Under the pieces are notes generated by a model. The model was not told the origin of the DNA. It saw nothing but the letters and a program-made list of their open reading frames with translations, and searched no databases. The translations under genes were made by a program, and so were the position numbers. Below, piece by piece: positions 47,099 through 55,868 of a stretch of 64,000 bases of DNA. The DNA comes from UBA4615 sp044368415 (GTDB lineage Bacteria > Pseudomonadota > Gammaproteobacteria > Burkholderiales > Burkholderiaceae_E), in the NCBI GenBank assembly GCA_044368415.1, contig JBIPLJ010000002.1:1-64000 (forward strand), given 5' to 3'. The first letter of the stretch is position 1, and each line of letters starts with the position of its first letter.

Positions 47099-47419
47099 GT
47101 GGACGTACGATTGACGCCGGGCATGCTGAGCACGCTGCAGAACGCGCTGAAGACCGGCGCGCCCGCAGCGGCGGGTCCGGCCGCCGCGACCGGCGGCACG
47201 AGCTTCTCGAATGCGCTCGGCGAGGCCCTGAAGTCGGTCTCCGAGACTCAGACCGAGGCCAGCTCGCTGCAGCGCAAGTTCCAGACCGGCGCAGAGGGCG
47301 TGAGTCTGGAGGAGACAATGATCGCCATGCAGAAGGCGCAGGTCGGCTTCCAGGCCGCGCTCGCGGTCCGCAACCGGCTGGTGTCGGCCTATACCGACGT
47401 GATGAACATGCAGGTCTGA
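47099..47419 (+). CDS. fliE: Flagellar hook-basal body protein FliE (GTG start)
   Basis: The 106-aa protein joins the MS ring to the rod. The family's C-terminal region is clear: VSLEETMIAMQKAQVGFQAA, LAVRNRLVSAYTDVMNMQV. GTG at 47099 is preferred because GGAGG lies 7 bases upstream and the product then begins VDVRLTPGMLSTLQNAL, as expected. An ATG at 47063 would add 12 unlikely residues and include the SD. Confidence 0.92.
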   Translation: MDVRLTPGMLSTLQNALKTGAPAAAGPAAATGGTSFSNALGEALKSVSETQTEASSLQRKFQTGAEGVSLEETMIAMQKAQVGFQAALAVRNRLVSAYTDVMNMQV

Positions 47420-47447
47420 GTCGCCCGGGCTCCAGTTCCCTCGCTGA

Positions 47448-48215
47448 TCAGCCCAGCCGCGGTCGGGCGCGTCGCCCGCGCGCCTGAGCGAGGTTCACGA
47501 ATACCTGCACCGCGCGCGCGGCCGAGGGCTCGAGCGCGTCGAACGCACATCCCACCCGCAATGGAGCGCCTTCGGCCGGATCCGAGAACGGGTCGACGTT
47601 CGGCTCGACCGCCCGGACCAGCAGGTCGCAGCGGATCGGAGCCATCGCGGGCAGCTCGAGCCGGCAGGCGCACAGGCGAGCCCCCACCCGCGGCACGACG
47701 GCATCGGCCACGACCTCGAAGGCCAAGCCCGTCGCCGAGACATCGAGGATGCGCACCGCCCGCTCGCCGCCGTGCTCGCGCAGCCACAGGCGCGGCACGG
47801 CGGACGCGGAGGGCTCGACGCGGAAGGCATCGCGGCGCTGCAGCCGAACCAGGCCCCGCGGCAGCGGTGCCCGCAGCCGGCTGTGCTCGCCGTCCCCGAC
47901 GAGGGTGAACCGATTCAGCTCGAACTGCAGCTTGACCCGGTCGAGCAGCGCGACCGCCGTGACCCCGGCCGAGTCGCGGAAAGCATCGCGGCCCGCCACG
48001 TCGGTGTTGAACTCGAGGTCGATCGTGCCGGCGGCCGCGTCCACTGCGAGCACGCACGACACGATGTGGCTGTTGACGTCGTCCGAGCTGTACAGGGTCA
48101 CCCTCTCCCGCGACGCGGCGAGCGCCCGCAGCAGCCTCAGGCGTTCGGCGTCGTCGTCGATGCCGAAGCGCCCTAGGACGCCGGCGTCCCGGACCGGACC
48201 GGTATCGTGTGGCAT
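47448..48215 (-). CDS. ycgR: Flagellar brake protein YcgR (PilZ domain)
   Basis: The 255-aa protein has an N-terminal YcgR domain (about 25-120) and a C-terminal PilZ domain. The c-di-GMP motifs are RRDAFRV (R-x-x-x-R) and DVSATGLAFEV (D-x-S-x-x-G). On binding c-di-GMP it interacts with the motor and slows swimming. It lies in the same orientation downstream of fliT, so it is probably a late gene. Confidence 0.92.
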   Translation of the reverse strand: MPHDTGPVRDAGVLGRFGIDDDAERLRLLRALAASRERVTLYSSDDVNSHIVSCVLAVDAAAGTIDLEFNTDVAGRDAFRDSAGVTAVALLDRVKLQFELNRFTLVGDGEHSRLRAPLPRGLVRLQRRDAFRVEPSASAVPRLWLREHGGERAVRILDVSATGLAFEVVADAVVPRVGARLCACRLELPAMAPIRCDLLVRAVEPNVDPFSDPAEGAPLRVGCAFDALEPSAARAVQVFVNLAQARGRRARPRLG

Positions 48216-48233
48216 CGCGTCGATCCCGCGGCC

Positions 48234-48575
48234 TCAGGACACCGCTCGGCCGGTCCCGGGCCCCAGGTTCTTGCCGAGCATCAGGTACTCGTAGCGCTCC
48301 GTCCACGGATACGCCAGGCGCCTGATCTGGGCCTCGTTCTGGACGATCTGGCGCACGATCTTCAGCCTGGCGCGCTGCTCGGCGCGAGTCAGTACGACCC
48401 GCCCGTGCAGGCGGCGCACCTGATCGATCAGCACGCCGCAGTGTTCCTGGATCGCGCCCACGCGCTCCCAGTCGCTGTCCTGGGCGGCCGCGAGCATGTC
48501 TTGGCTCGCCCGCTCGATCGACAGGTAGAAGCCGATCAGGCGGTCGATCTCCGCTTGGGCCCGCACTGCGCTCAT
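48234..48575 (-). CDS. fliT: Flagellar chaperone FliT-like protein
   Basis: The 113-aa helical protein overlaps the fliS stop by 4 bases (ATGA). FliT is the export chaperone for FliD and an FlhDC antagonist in enterics. Sequence motifs are weak (IEDRLIGFYLSIER-like N-terminus, ERYEYLMLGKNL near the end), so the name rests on position and size. Confidence 0.75.
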   Translation of the reverse strand: MSAVRAQAEIDRLIGFYLSIERASQDMLAAAQDSDWERVGAIQEHCGVLIDQVRRLHGRVVLTRAEQRARLKIVRQIVQNEAQIRRLAYPWTERYEYLMLGKNLGPGTGRAVS

Positions 48576-48988
48576 GACGCGCGGTGTATCGGCGCGCCGA
48601 CGGTGGGCGAGATCGCCAGCCACGCCGACTCGATCTCGGAAAGCAAGGCGGCGACCTCGGCGTAGGCGCCGTCGTCGTGCTTAAGATGTGCGTGCAGCAG
48701 GCGGCGCGCGCAGTAGTCGTAGATCTGGTAGAGCTGCTCGCCCAGGCTGCCGACGCTGCGGTCGACGGCGACCTTCAGGCCTTCGTCGACGAGGCGGATC
48801 GCCTTGGACGAGGCGAGCACCTTCGCGCCGATGTCGCCGCGGGCAAGTGCCGCGCGGGACTGGCCGATCGCGTTGATCGCGCCGGCGAATAGCATGCCGA
48901 CCAACTGGTGGGCATCGGCGCCGAGGGCGGCGCTCTCGACGGCGAGTCGGCTGTAGGCTCTGGAGACGTTGGCAGCGGTAGCGAACAT
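48572..48988 (-). CDS. fliS: Flagellin export chaperone FliS
   Basis: The 138-aa protein has the FliS pattern: YSRLAVESAALGADAHQLVG, MLFAGAINAIGQSRAALARG, LYQIYDYCARRLLHAHLKHD. It binds the flagellin C-terminus before export. It lies 81 bases downstream of fliD. Confidence 0.96.
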   Translation of the reverse strand: MFATAANVSRAYSRLAVESAALGADAHQLVGMLFAGAINAIGQSRAALARGDIGAKVLASSKAIRLVDEGLKVAVDRSVGSLGEQLYQIYDYCARRLLHAHLKHDDGAYAEVAALLSEIESAWLAISPTVGAPIHRAS

Positions 48989-49069
48989 GGCGTGTGACCG
49001 AGGAGTGAGCCGATGTAATGGTTATCGGCGCTCCATGGGTCTGCTTGAGTTGCCAAAGCCCCGAAAAGC

Positions 49070-50527
49070 TCAGGTTTTCGGGAGTGCCGAGAGCGCGCTC
49101 GCAAGGGCCGAGCTCGACTGCTGCGCTGCGGCGAGCTGTGCGTCCAGCGACGAGTACTGGCGCAGCAGGCGCTTCTCCACGTCGGTCATCCGGACCTCGA
49201 AGGCGGCCTGGCGGTTCTTGTTCGCCTTGAGCCGTGCCGCCCACGCATCGGTGGCGGTCTGAACCGAGCCGTCGCTGGCCAGCAGCGAGTCGCCGAGCGA
49301 CTTGAAGCGCAGCATCAGGCCGCGGTCGGGTGTGCTCACCGTACCCTCGGGCGCGGTGACCGGCGTGCCCGGGGCGGCAAAGAGCTTCTCGAGCTTGGAG
49401 GGGTCGACGGTGGCGGAGGCAAATGCGCTGCTCGACAGCGACAGCGAGCCGTCGCGCTGCAGCGTGATGCCGACGTCGGCCAGCTTCGACAGCGTGCCCC
49501 CGGTGACCGTCTCGCGCACGATCGCGCGGACCTGACCGAGGATGCCCACTGCGGTGCGGTCGCCCTGCAGGGGGCCGGCGGTCTTGGTCGCGTCGTCGTA
49601 CCGGGTCTGCTCGGCCAGCAGCTTGTTCAGCGAGTTGTAGGTGTCGACGAACTTCTGGGTCGAGTTCTTCAAGGTCTCGGCGTCGACGGTGACGTCGACC
49701 TGCACCTCCGCGGCGGTCACCTTCTTCAGCACCAGGTCGATGCCGTCCATCGCGCCGGCGATGCGGTTGCTGCGTCCGGTGAGCGCCACGCCGTCGATCG
49801 TGTACTGGGAGTCGACTGCCTGCCTCACCAGGGCGAGGTTGCGCCCCGCACCGGCCGCGGCAACCGGGTCGAAGGCGATCGCCGACAGGCCGCCGGCGTC
49901 GGTCGAATTGCCGTCCTCGTCGTCCACCTGCATGCGGAACGCCTGGTTGCCGCCGCTATCGGTGCCGGTGACGAACAGCCTGACCTGGTCGCCATCGCGC
50001 ACGATCGAAGCGCGCACGCCGGCGCCGGCGCCATTGATCGCGTCGCGCACTTCGGCGAGCGTCGCTCCAGCGGGCACTGCCAGCGCCACCTCCGGACGGG
50101 CCGCGTCCGCGGTGAAGCTGGCGGCGCCGGTGGGCTGCGTGCCGAGCTGGATGCGCACCGTGCCGCCGCCGACCACTGCCGCCGAGGACGCGTACACGCC
50201 GCTGGTGACGGTCTGGGACTGTGCGAGTTGCTGCACCGCGACCATGTGCTGCGAGGCCCCGGCACCGGCGCTCGCAGTGACCTCGACCGAGGCGGCGTCG
50301 GCGCTCGCGGCCTTGACGGTGCGCCAGGTCTCGAGCCTGGACAGCGTCGCCGACGCGTCCCGGAAGGCCGCCACCTGGCTCTGCAGTTTGCCGTAGGCCG
50401 ACACCTTGGTGTCGATCTTCTTCGCCTCGGTCTGCATCTGCGTCAGCGGCTTGCGCTCGAACGACATCAGGTTCGACACCATGCCCTGGACGTCGATGCT
50501 GCTGCTGGCGGTGATCGGCGATGCCAT
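49070..50527 (-). CDS. fliD: Flagellar filament cap protein FliD
   Basis: The 485-aa capping protein has the N-terminal FliD helix (DVQGMVSNLMSFERKPLTQM), a flagellin IN-type motif and the C-terminal coiled coil (VEKRLLRQYSSLDAQLAAAQ). The start at 50527 follows AAAAGGAGCC, a strong SD. It is downstream of the proximal flagellin gene behind a stem-loop. Confidence 0.95.
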   Translation of the reverse strand: MASPITASSSIDVQGMVSNLMSFERKPLTQMQTEAKKIDTKVSAYGKLQSQVAAFRDASATLSRLETWRTVKAASADAASVEVTASAGAGASQHMVAVQQLAQSQTVTSGVYASSAAVVGGGTVRIQLGTQPTGAASFTADAARPEVALAVPAGATLAEVRDAINGAGAGVRASIVRDGDQVRLFVTGTDSGGNQAFRMQVDDEDGNSTDAGGLSAIAFDPVAAAGAGRNLALVRQAVDSQYTIDGVALTGRSNRIAGAMDGIDLVLKKVTAAEVQVDVTVDAETLKNSTQKFVDTYNSLNKLLAEQTRYDDATKTAGPLQGDRTAVGILGQVRAIVRETVTGGTLSKLADVGITLQRDGSLSLSSSAFASATVDPSKLEKLFAAPGTPVTAPEGTVSTPDRGLMLRFKSLGDSLLASDGSVQTATDAWAARLKANKNRQAAFEVRMTDVEKRLLRQYSSLDAQLAAAQQSSSALASALSALPKT

Positions 50528-50557
50528 GTCGAGGCTCCTTTTATAGATTCGAACGTG

Positions 50558-50599
50558 ACGCGCCGCCGGGCGGGACATGACTCCCGGCCGGCGGCGCGT
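50558..50599 (-). terminator. Stem-loop between the proximal flagellin gene and fliD
   Basis: ACGCGCCGCCGG (50558-50569) and CCGGCGGCGCGT (50588-50599) are perfect 12-base arms, with an inner GGGA/TCCC pair. No T-run follows. It lies before the fliD SD and may terminate or attenuate flagellin transcription. Confidence 0.65.
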
Positions 50600-50620
50600 G
50601 CGCTGAAGGAAACAGGGGCA

Positions 50621-51469
50621 TCAGCCCTTGAGGAGCTGCAGCACCTGCTGTGGAACCTGGTTGGCCTGGGCGAGCATCGCGGTCCCGGCCTGCTGCAGGA
50701 TCTGCGCACGCGTGAGCATGGCGGTCTCCTTGGCAAAGTCGGCGTCCAAGATCCGGCTCCTGGCCGCGGTCTGGTTCTCGGAGGCGATCTGCAGGTTGGC
50801 GATGACCGCCTCGAAGCGGTTCTGCACCGCGCCGTATGTCGCGCGCTCGCTGTTGACCGTGTCGAGCGCGCTGTCCAGCGCCGAGATCATTGCATTGGCA
50901 TTGGTCGCGTTCGTGCCCGAGATCGCCGCTGTGGTGGCGGTGGTCACCGCGACGATGTTCGCCGCGGTGGCCATGTTGCTGGTCGTGACGAGCAGCTGGT
51001 CGGTGGCCGCGTTGTTCGCGCCGATCTGGAACTGCAGCGTTCCAGCGCTGCCGGCGAGGATCGCCTGGCCGTTGAAGCGCGTGCTCTGCAGTGTGCGGTC
51101 CACTTCCTGAGCAAGCTGCTGGAACTCGGCGTTCAGGCTGGTGCGGTCGCTGGTGGTGTTCGAGGCGTTGGCCGCCTGCACCGCCAGCTCGCGCATGCGC
51201 TGCATCATGTCGGTGACCTTGCCGAGCGCGCCCTCCGCCACCTGCGCCATCGAGATGCCGTCGTTGGCGTTGCGCACCGCGACGTTCATGCCGCGTGCTT
51301 GGCCGTCCATCCGGTTGGCGATCGCCAGGCCTGCCGCGTCGTCCTTGGCGCTGTTCACGCGCAGGCCGCTGGAGAGCCGCTGGATTGCGGTCGACAGCTG
51401 GTTCTGGGTGCCCGATAGGTTCCGCTGTGCGTTCAGCGAAGCGAGGTTCGTGTTGATGACTTGCGACAT
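50621..51469 (-). CDS. fliC: Flagellin (proximal copy)
   Basis: The 282-aa flagellin has the D0/D1 N-terminus (INTNLASLNAQRNLSGTQNQ, GLRVNSAKDDAAGLAIANRM) and C-terminus (RATYGAVQNRFEAVIANLQI, LTRAQILQQAGTAMLAQANQ). The variable part is very short (about 60 residues, Ala/Thr-rich), so the filament surface is minimal. It is about 80% identical by eye to the distal copy. Its own upstream region has only a weak sigma-28 match. Confidence 0.95.
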   Translation of the reverse strand: MSQVINTNLASLNAQRNLSGTQNQLSTAIQRLSSGLRVNSAKDDAAGLAIANRMDGQARGMNVAVRNANDGISMAQVAEGALGKVTDMMQRMRELAVQAANASNTTSDRTSLNAEFQQLAQEVDRTLQSTRFNGQAILAGSAGTLQFQIGANNAATDQLLVTTSNMATAANIVAVTTATTAAISGTNATNANAMISALDSALDTVNSERATYGAVQNRFEAVIANLQIASENQTAARSRILDADFAKETAMLTRAQILQQAGTAMLAQANQVPQQVLQLLKG

Positions 51470-51611
51470 GCGGTTCTCCAGTGTTGGGGAACCGTGCTGG
51501 GCACGATGCCTCTGTGGCTCCCGAGTGGAAGCGACGATGCCGGATTCGCGGTCGGGTCATTTGCAGGATAAGCGGGGTGCGCGCGGCGCTGATCTCGGGC
51601 TGGGTCGAAGG

Positions 51612-51682
51612 GGCGCACCCGGCGACGACCCGTTTCGGGCTCGTGCCGGGTGCGCCGCGCGACCCCCGCGGGGGCGTCGCGC
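51612..51682 (-). terminator. Two large adjacent hairpins between the flagellin genes
   Basis: Read leftward, the first (51682-51657) pairs GCGCGA and GGGGG/CCCCC blocks around a 2-base turn. The second has perfect 12-base arms GGCGCACCCGGC (51612-51623) / GCCGGGTGCGCC (51645-51656) and continues inward as CCCG-TTT-CGGG. The first begins 5 bases after the distal flagellin stop, so they probably end or stabilise its mRNA. The rest of the gap to 51470 has no gene. Confidence 0.75.
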
Positions 51683-51687
51683 CGGGC

Positions 51688-52533
51688 TTAGCCGCGCAGC
51701 AGGGACAGCACGCCCTGCGGTGCCGCGTTCGCCTGCGCCAGCATCGCGGTGCCGGCCTGCTGCAGGATCTGCGCGCGCGTGAGGTTCGCCGTTTCAGCGG
51801 CGAAGTCCGCGTCCATGATCCGGCTCTTGGCCGCGCTCTGGTTCTCGGCGCCGATCTGCAGGTTGGAGATGACCGCCTCGAAGCGGTTCTGAACCGCGCC
51901 GTAGGTGGCCCGCTCGCTGTTGATCGTGTCGATCGCCGCGTCGAGCGCCGTGATCATCGCGTTCGCGTTGGTGGCGCTCGTGCCGGTCAGCACCGCGGTC
52001 GTCGCGGTCGACACGGCGGCGATCGTGGTCGCGGTCGCCATGTTCGTCGTCGTGACCGTCAGCTGGTCGGTGGCCGCGTTGTTCGAGCCGATCTGGAACT
52101 GCAGGCCGCCCGCGCTGCCGGCGAGGATCGCCTGGCCGTTGAAGCGCGTCGCCAGCAGGGTCCGGTTCACCTCCGCGCCGAGCTGCGTGAATTCCGCGTT
52201 CAGGCTGGTGCGGTCGTTGGAGGTGTTCGAGGCGTTGGCCGCCTGCACCGCCAGCTCGCGCATGCGTTGCATCATGTCGGTGACCTTGCCGAGCGCGCCC
52301 TCGGCGGTCTGCGCCAGCGAGATGCCGTCGTTGGCGTTGCGCACGGCGACGTTCATGCCACGCGCCTGGGCGTCCATCCGGTTGGCGATCGCCAGGCCCG
52401 CCGCGTCGTCCTTGGCGCTGTTCACGCGCAGGCCGGTCGACAGGCGCTGGATCGAGGTGCTCAGATCCTTCTTCGTCGCCGCCAGGTTGCCCTGGGCGTT
52501 CAGCGACATCAGGTTGGTATTGATGACTTGCAT
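51688..52533 (-). CDS. fliC: Flagellin (distal copy, sigma-28 driven)
   Basis: The 281-aa flagellin shares the conserved ends with its neighbour (INTNLMSLNAQGNLAATKKD, LTRAQILQQAGTAMLAQANA). Differences concentrate in the central Ala/Thr-rich segment and at the last residues (VLSLLRG against VLQLLKG). A strong sigma-28 promoter lies about 130 bases upstream, so this copy is likely the major filament subunit. Confidence 0.96.
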   Translation of the reverse strand: MQVINTNLMSLNAQGNLAATKKDLSTSIQRLSTGLRVNSAKDDAAGLAIANRMDAQARGMNVAVRNANDGISLAQTAEGALGKVTDMMQRMRELAVQAANASNTSNDRTSLNAEFTQLGAEVNRTLLATRFNGQAILAGSAGGLQFQIGSNNAATDQLTVTTTNMATATTIAAVSTATTAVLTGTSATNANAMITALDAAIDTINSERATYGAVQNRFEAVISNLQIGAENQSAAKSRIMDADFAAETANLTRAQILQQAGTAMLAQANAAPQGVLSLLRG

Positions 52534-52662
52534 GTTCCCGATACTCCTGTTGCGTGGCGTCGGTCCGTCTCAGGACCACGCACCGGCCGAACGCGGCGGG
52601 TGAGTGTGTTGCCCGGCCGACACTTGCCGGACCCGGCGGCGGGATCTCTCCCGTTGTGTGGG

Positions 52663-52690
52663 TTATCGGGAGCAAGTGCCGTGGACTTTA
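52663..52690 (-). promoter_or_regulatory. Sigma-28 (FliA) promoter of the distal flagellin gene
   Basis: On the minus strand TAAA (52690-52687) is followed after 16 bases by CCCGATAA (52670-52663), against the consensus TAAA-N15-GCCGATAA. This leaves a leader of about 120 bases before the ATG at 52533. Confidence 0.8.
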
Positions 52691-52861
52691 GGAATGCCGT
52701 CCGTTCGGCTACATCGACCTTCCATGGGGCGGAGGTCGGGAAAGCCTTACAGGGTGTCGGTCAACGCTGCAGGAATGAAGCGGAAATGTGCCGATATTCA
52801 CAGCGTAACGGGTGGTGGAGACTTGGTCACATCAACAAGCCGCCACCCACAGGACACACTC

Positions 52862-53203
52862 ATGGAATCACATGTCGACAGCCGCTGGATGCCCGAAATC
52901 CGGGAAGTCAACCTTTCTTATCTGATGCTGGCGCAAAGCATGGTGCGCTCCGACAAGGTCCACGCGATGTTCTGCCTGGGCGTCTCGGAGGAAGTCGCCG
53001 ACATCCTCGCCGACCTCGGCCCTGGCCAGCTGCTGAAGATCGCCTCGGGCAACATGCTGATGTGCCGGTTCCGCTTCGACGACGAGATGGTCTGGGGCCT
53101 GCTCTCGGAGCACGGCCGTCGCAGCCCGCAGGGCGTGGACAACAACGCCTCGCGCCTGCACGCCAGCATCGTGATGGCCGGCAAGTTCGTCGAGGCAGTC
53201 TGA
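52862..53203 (+). CDS. flhD: Flagellar master regulator subunit FlhD
   Basis: The 113-aa protein has the FlhD pattern: EVNLSYLMLAQSMVRSDKVH, FCLGVSEEVADILADLGPGQ, LLKIASGNMLMCRFRFDDE. With FlhC it forms the FlhD4C2 activator of middle flagellar genes. The start at 52862 fits the family; the upstream open frame is not coding. The gap of 171 bases upstream to the divergent flagellin promoter probably holds its regulation. Confidence 0.95.
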   Translation: MESHVDSRWMPEIREVNLSYLMLAQSMVRSDKVHAMFCLGVSEEVADILADLGPGQLLKIASGNMLMCRFRFDDEMVWGLLSEHGRRSPQGVDNNASRLHASIVMAGKFVEAV

Positions 53204-53204
53204 G

Positions 53205-53735
53205 ATGGCCGTCCGCAGTCTCCTCGCCGAGAACCGACAGATCCAGCGCGCGATCGAGCTGATCCACCTTGGCGCGCGGCTCCAGGTCCTCGAGTCCGAG
53301 ACCGACCTGCCGTACGAGCGCCTGCTGCGCCTGTACAAGGAAGTGGCGGGCCGTTCGCCCTCGAAGGGCCAGTTGCCGTTCTCGACCGACTGGTTCATGA
53401 CCTGGCAGCCGAACATTCACGCCTCGCTGTTCCTGAACATTTACGAATACCTGCAGAAGTCGACCGACATCGAGTCGATCGATGCGATCGCCAAGGCCTG
53501 GCGCCTGTACCGCGACGAGGTCAACGCCCACGGCGTCGACCCGATGCTGTCGATCACACGAGCGTGGCGGCTGGTGCGCTTCGTGGACTCGGGGATGCTT
53601 TGCCTGACCCGCTGCGGAAAGTGCAAAGGCCAGTTCGTGAACCACACCTACGAGCTCAACCGCGGCTTCGTCTGCGGGCTGTGCGAGCCGCCCGCACGCG
53701 CGGGCAAGGCGCTGCGCAGCGGCACGATCCACTGA
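53205..53735 (+). CDS. flhC: Flagellar master regulator subunit FlhC
   Basis: The 176-aa DNA-binding partner of FlhD has the zinc cysteines in CLTRCGKCKGQFVN and FVCGLCEPPARAG and the N-terminal ENRQIQRAIELIHLGARLQV. It follows flhD by 1 base. Confidence 0.96.
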   Translation: MAVRSLLAENRQIQRAIELIHLGARLQVLESETDLPYERLLRLYKEVAGRSPSKGQLPFSTDWFMTWQPNIHASLFLNIYEYLQKSTDIESIDAIAKAWRLYRDEVNAHGVDPMLSITRAWRLVRFVDSGMLCLTRCGKCKGQFVNHTYELNRGFVCGLCEPPARAGKALRSGTIH

Positions 53736-53850
53736 GCGTCGAGGCGCGGAACTGCCGGGTGGCGCCCCGGCTGTTCTCCCACGTCCGGCGAAGTGGCAGC
53801 GCCAGTCGTACGAACGGTCGAATGAGCGACGGGCTGGCCCGGACCCCGTC

Positions 53851-53877
53851 TCAAGTCGGCACCCGAAGGGCCGAAAA
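53851..53877 (+). promoter_or_regulatory. Probable sigma-28 promoter of motAB
   Basis: TCAA (53851-53854), then 15 bases, then GCCGAAAA (53870-53877) matches TAAA-N15-GCCGATAA at 10 of 12 positions. It lies 47 bases before the motA ATG. The whole flhC-motA gap (53736-53924) has no gene. Confidence 0.7.
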
Positions 53878-53924
53878 AGTCACCGTACGCGCCGCTCCGG
53901 CGCCGGTCGCATAGGCTCTCCCCA

Positions 53925-54785
53925 ATGTTCGTCATCGTCGGGTACGTGGTGGTGATGGTCGCCGTCTTCGGCGGCTATGCCCTGGCGGGTGGCAAGTTCG
54001 CCGTCATCATCAAGGCCGCCCCGATTGAGCTGTTCATCATCGGCGGCTCGGCACTGGGGGCGTTCTTCGTCGGCAACGACCTCAAGACCATCAAGGCGAC
54101 GATGGGCGCCATTCCAACGCTCTTCAAGGGCTCCAAGTACACGAAGGCACGGTACATGGAGCTGATGGCGCTGCTCTACGAGATCCTCGCGAAGGCCCGC
54201 AAGGAGGGCCTGATGTCGATCGAGGCCGACGTCGAGAACCCCCACGATTCGGCGCTTTTCAAGAAGTTCCCGAACATCGCTGGCGACCACCACCTGGTCG
54301 AGTTCATCACCGACTACCTGCGGATGATGGTGTCGGGCAACATGAACGCGCACGAGATCGAGAACCTGATGGACAGCGAGATCGAGACCCATCACCAGGA
54401 GGCGCACAAGCCGATGGGCGCGATCCAGGCGGTGGGCGATGGCCTGCCGGCGTTCGGTATCGTGGCCGCGGTGCTGGGCGTGGTGAAGACGATGGCCTCG
54501 GTCGGCCAGCCGCCGGCCGTGCTCGGTGGGATGATCGCAGGCGCCCTGGTCGGCACCTTCCTCGGCATCCTGCTGGCCTATGGCTTCGTGAGCCCGCTGG
54601 CGAAGGTGCTCGAGCAGAAGGGCGAGGAGGCGCACAAGGAGCTGCAGTGCGTGAAGATCACACTGCTGGCCAGCCTCCAGGGGTATGCGCCCGCGATCGC
54701 GGTGGAGTTCGGCCGCAAGGTGCTGTTCTCCACGGAGCGCCCGTCGTTCCAAGAGCTCGAGTCGCACGTCAAGAAGAAGGCCTGA
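53925..54785 (+). CDS. motA: Flagellar stator protein MotA
   Basis: The 286-aa protein has four hydrophobic segments, the first at VIVGYVVVMVAVFGGYALAG and the last pair around GDGLPAFGIVAAVLGVVKTM and MIAGALVGTFLGILLAYGFV. The cytoplasmic loop between carries the charged residues that face FliG. With MotB it forms the proton-driven stator. No good SD precedes the ATG at 53925. Confidence 0.96.
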   Translation: MFVIVGYVVVMVAVFGGYALAGGKFAVIIKAAPIELFIIGGSALGAFFVGNDLKTIKATMGAIPTLFKGSKYTKARYMELMALLYEILAKARKEGLMSIEADVENPHDSALFKKFPNIAGDHHLVEFITDYLRMMVSGNMNAHEIENLMDSEIETHHQEAHKPMGAIQAVGDGLPAFGIVAAVLGVVKTMASVGQPPAVLGGMIAGALVGTFLGILLAYGFVSPLAKVLEQKGEEAHKELQCVKITLLASLQGYAPAIAVEFGRKVLFSTERPSFQELESHVKKKA

Positions 54786-54788
54786 GCG

Positions 54789-55868
54789 ATGGCCGGCGCC
54801 GACAAGAAGATCCAGCCGATCATCATCAAGAAGGTCAAGAAGGGCGGCGGCCACGGTCACCATGGCGGCGCCTGGAAGATCGCGTATGCGGACTTCGTGA
54901 CCGCAATGATGGCTTTCTTCCTGCTGATGTGGCTGCTCGGCTCGACGACGAAGGGGGACCTCAAGGGCATTGCAGACCACTTCAACACGCCGTTGCAGGT
55001 GGCGATGTTCGGCGGTTCGGGCTCGGGCGACAGCTCGAGCGTGATCAAGGGCGGCGGCGAGGACCTCACGCGCACGACCGGGCAGGTCAAGCGCGGCGAC
55101 GTCGAGCAGCCCAAGGCGAAGGTCAACCTGCAGGCGCTCCCGGAGGAGTTGCAGAAGATGACCGATGCGCAGGCACGCAAGGTGCGTGCGCTCGTTGAAG
55201 AGGCGATCGAACGCAATCCGAGGCTGCGCGAGCTGCGCAACCAGGTCCGGATGGATGTGACGCCGGACGGCCTGAGGATCCAGATCGTCGACGATCAGAA
55301 CCGGCCGATGTTCGATTCGGGCTCCTCGGTGGTGAAGCCGTACATGCGCGAGCTGCTCGGCGAGATCGCGAAGGCCCTGAACGAGGTCGACGCCAAGGTG
55401 ACGCTGACCGGCCACACCGACACCTCGCCGTTCTCGGGCGGCGAGCGCGGCTACTCGAACTGGGAGCTGTCGGCGGACCGCGCCAACGCGTCGCGGCGCG
55501 AGTTGCTGTTGGCGGGTATGGACGAGCGCAAGATTTTGCGGGTCATGGGGCTGGCGGCAGTGGTGCCCTTCGACAAGGCGGAGCCTGGGGCGCCGATCAA
55601 CCGCCGCATCTCTATCGTGGTGATGAATTCGCTGGCGGAACGCCGGGTGCTCTCGGGCACCGAGCTGCAGGCGAGCGACATCGAGGCATTCGAGAAAGCC
55701 TTGAGCCGCGTGCCGGGCCTGGGCGGCATCGTCCCGCCCACGCCGACCGTGATGCCGGCGCCGCAGTCTGCGGCACCGGCTGCACCCGCGCCACTCGTGG
55801 CACCGGCTGCTCCGGCTGCTCCGGCCGCGCCGGCTACTCCGGTCGATACCGGTCCGCCTAAGCGCTGA
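54789..55868 (+). CDS. motB: Flagellar stator protein MotB
   Basis: The 359-aa protein has one membrane helix with the proton-carrying Asp35 in IAYADFVTAMMAFFLLMWLL and a C-terminal OmpA-like peptidoglycan-binding domain (VTLTGHTDTSPFSGGERGYS, NWELSADRANASRRELL). The end is an Ala/Pro tail. It follows motA by 3 bases. The Asp favours H+ as the coupling ion. Confidence 0.96.
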   Translation: MAGADKKIQPIIIKKVKKGGGHGHHGGAWKIAYADFVTAMMAFFLLMWLLGSTTKGDLKGIADHFNTPLQVAMFGGSGSGDSSSVIKGGGEDLTRTTGQVKRGDVEQPKAKVNLQALPEELQKMTDAQARKVRALVEEAIERNPRLRELRNQVRMDVTPDGLRIQIVDDQNRPMFDSGSSVVKPYMRELLGEIAKALNEVDAKVTLTGHTDTSPFSGGERGYSNWELSADRANASRRELLLAGMDERKILRVMGLAAVVPFDKAEPGAPINRRISIVVMNSLAERRVLSGTELQASDIEAFEKALSRVPGLGGIVPPTPTVMPAPQSAAPAAPAPLVAPAAPAAPAAPATPVDTGPPKR

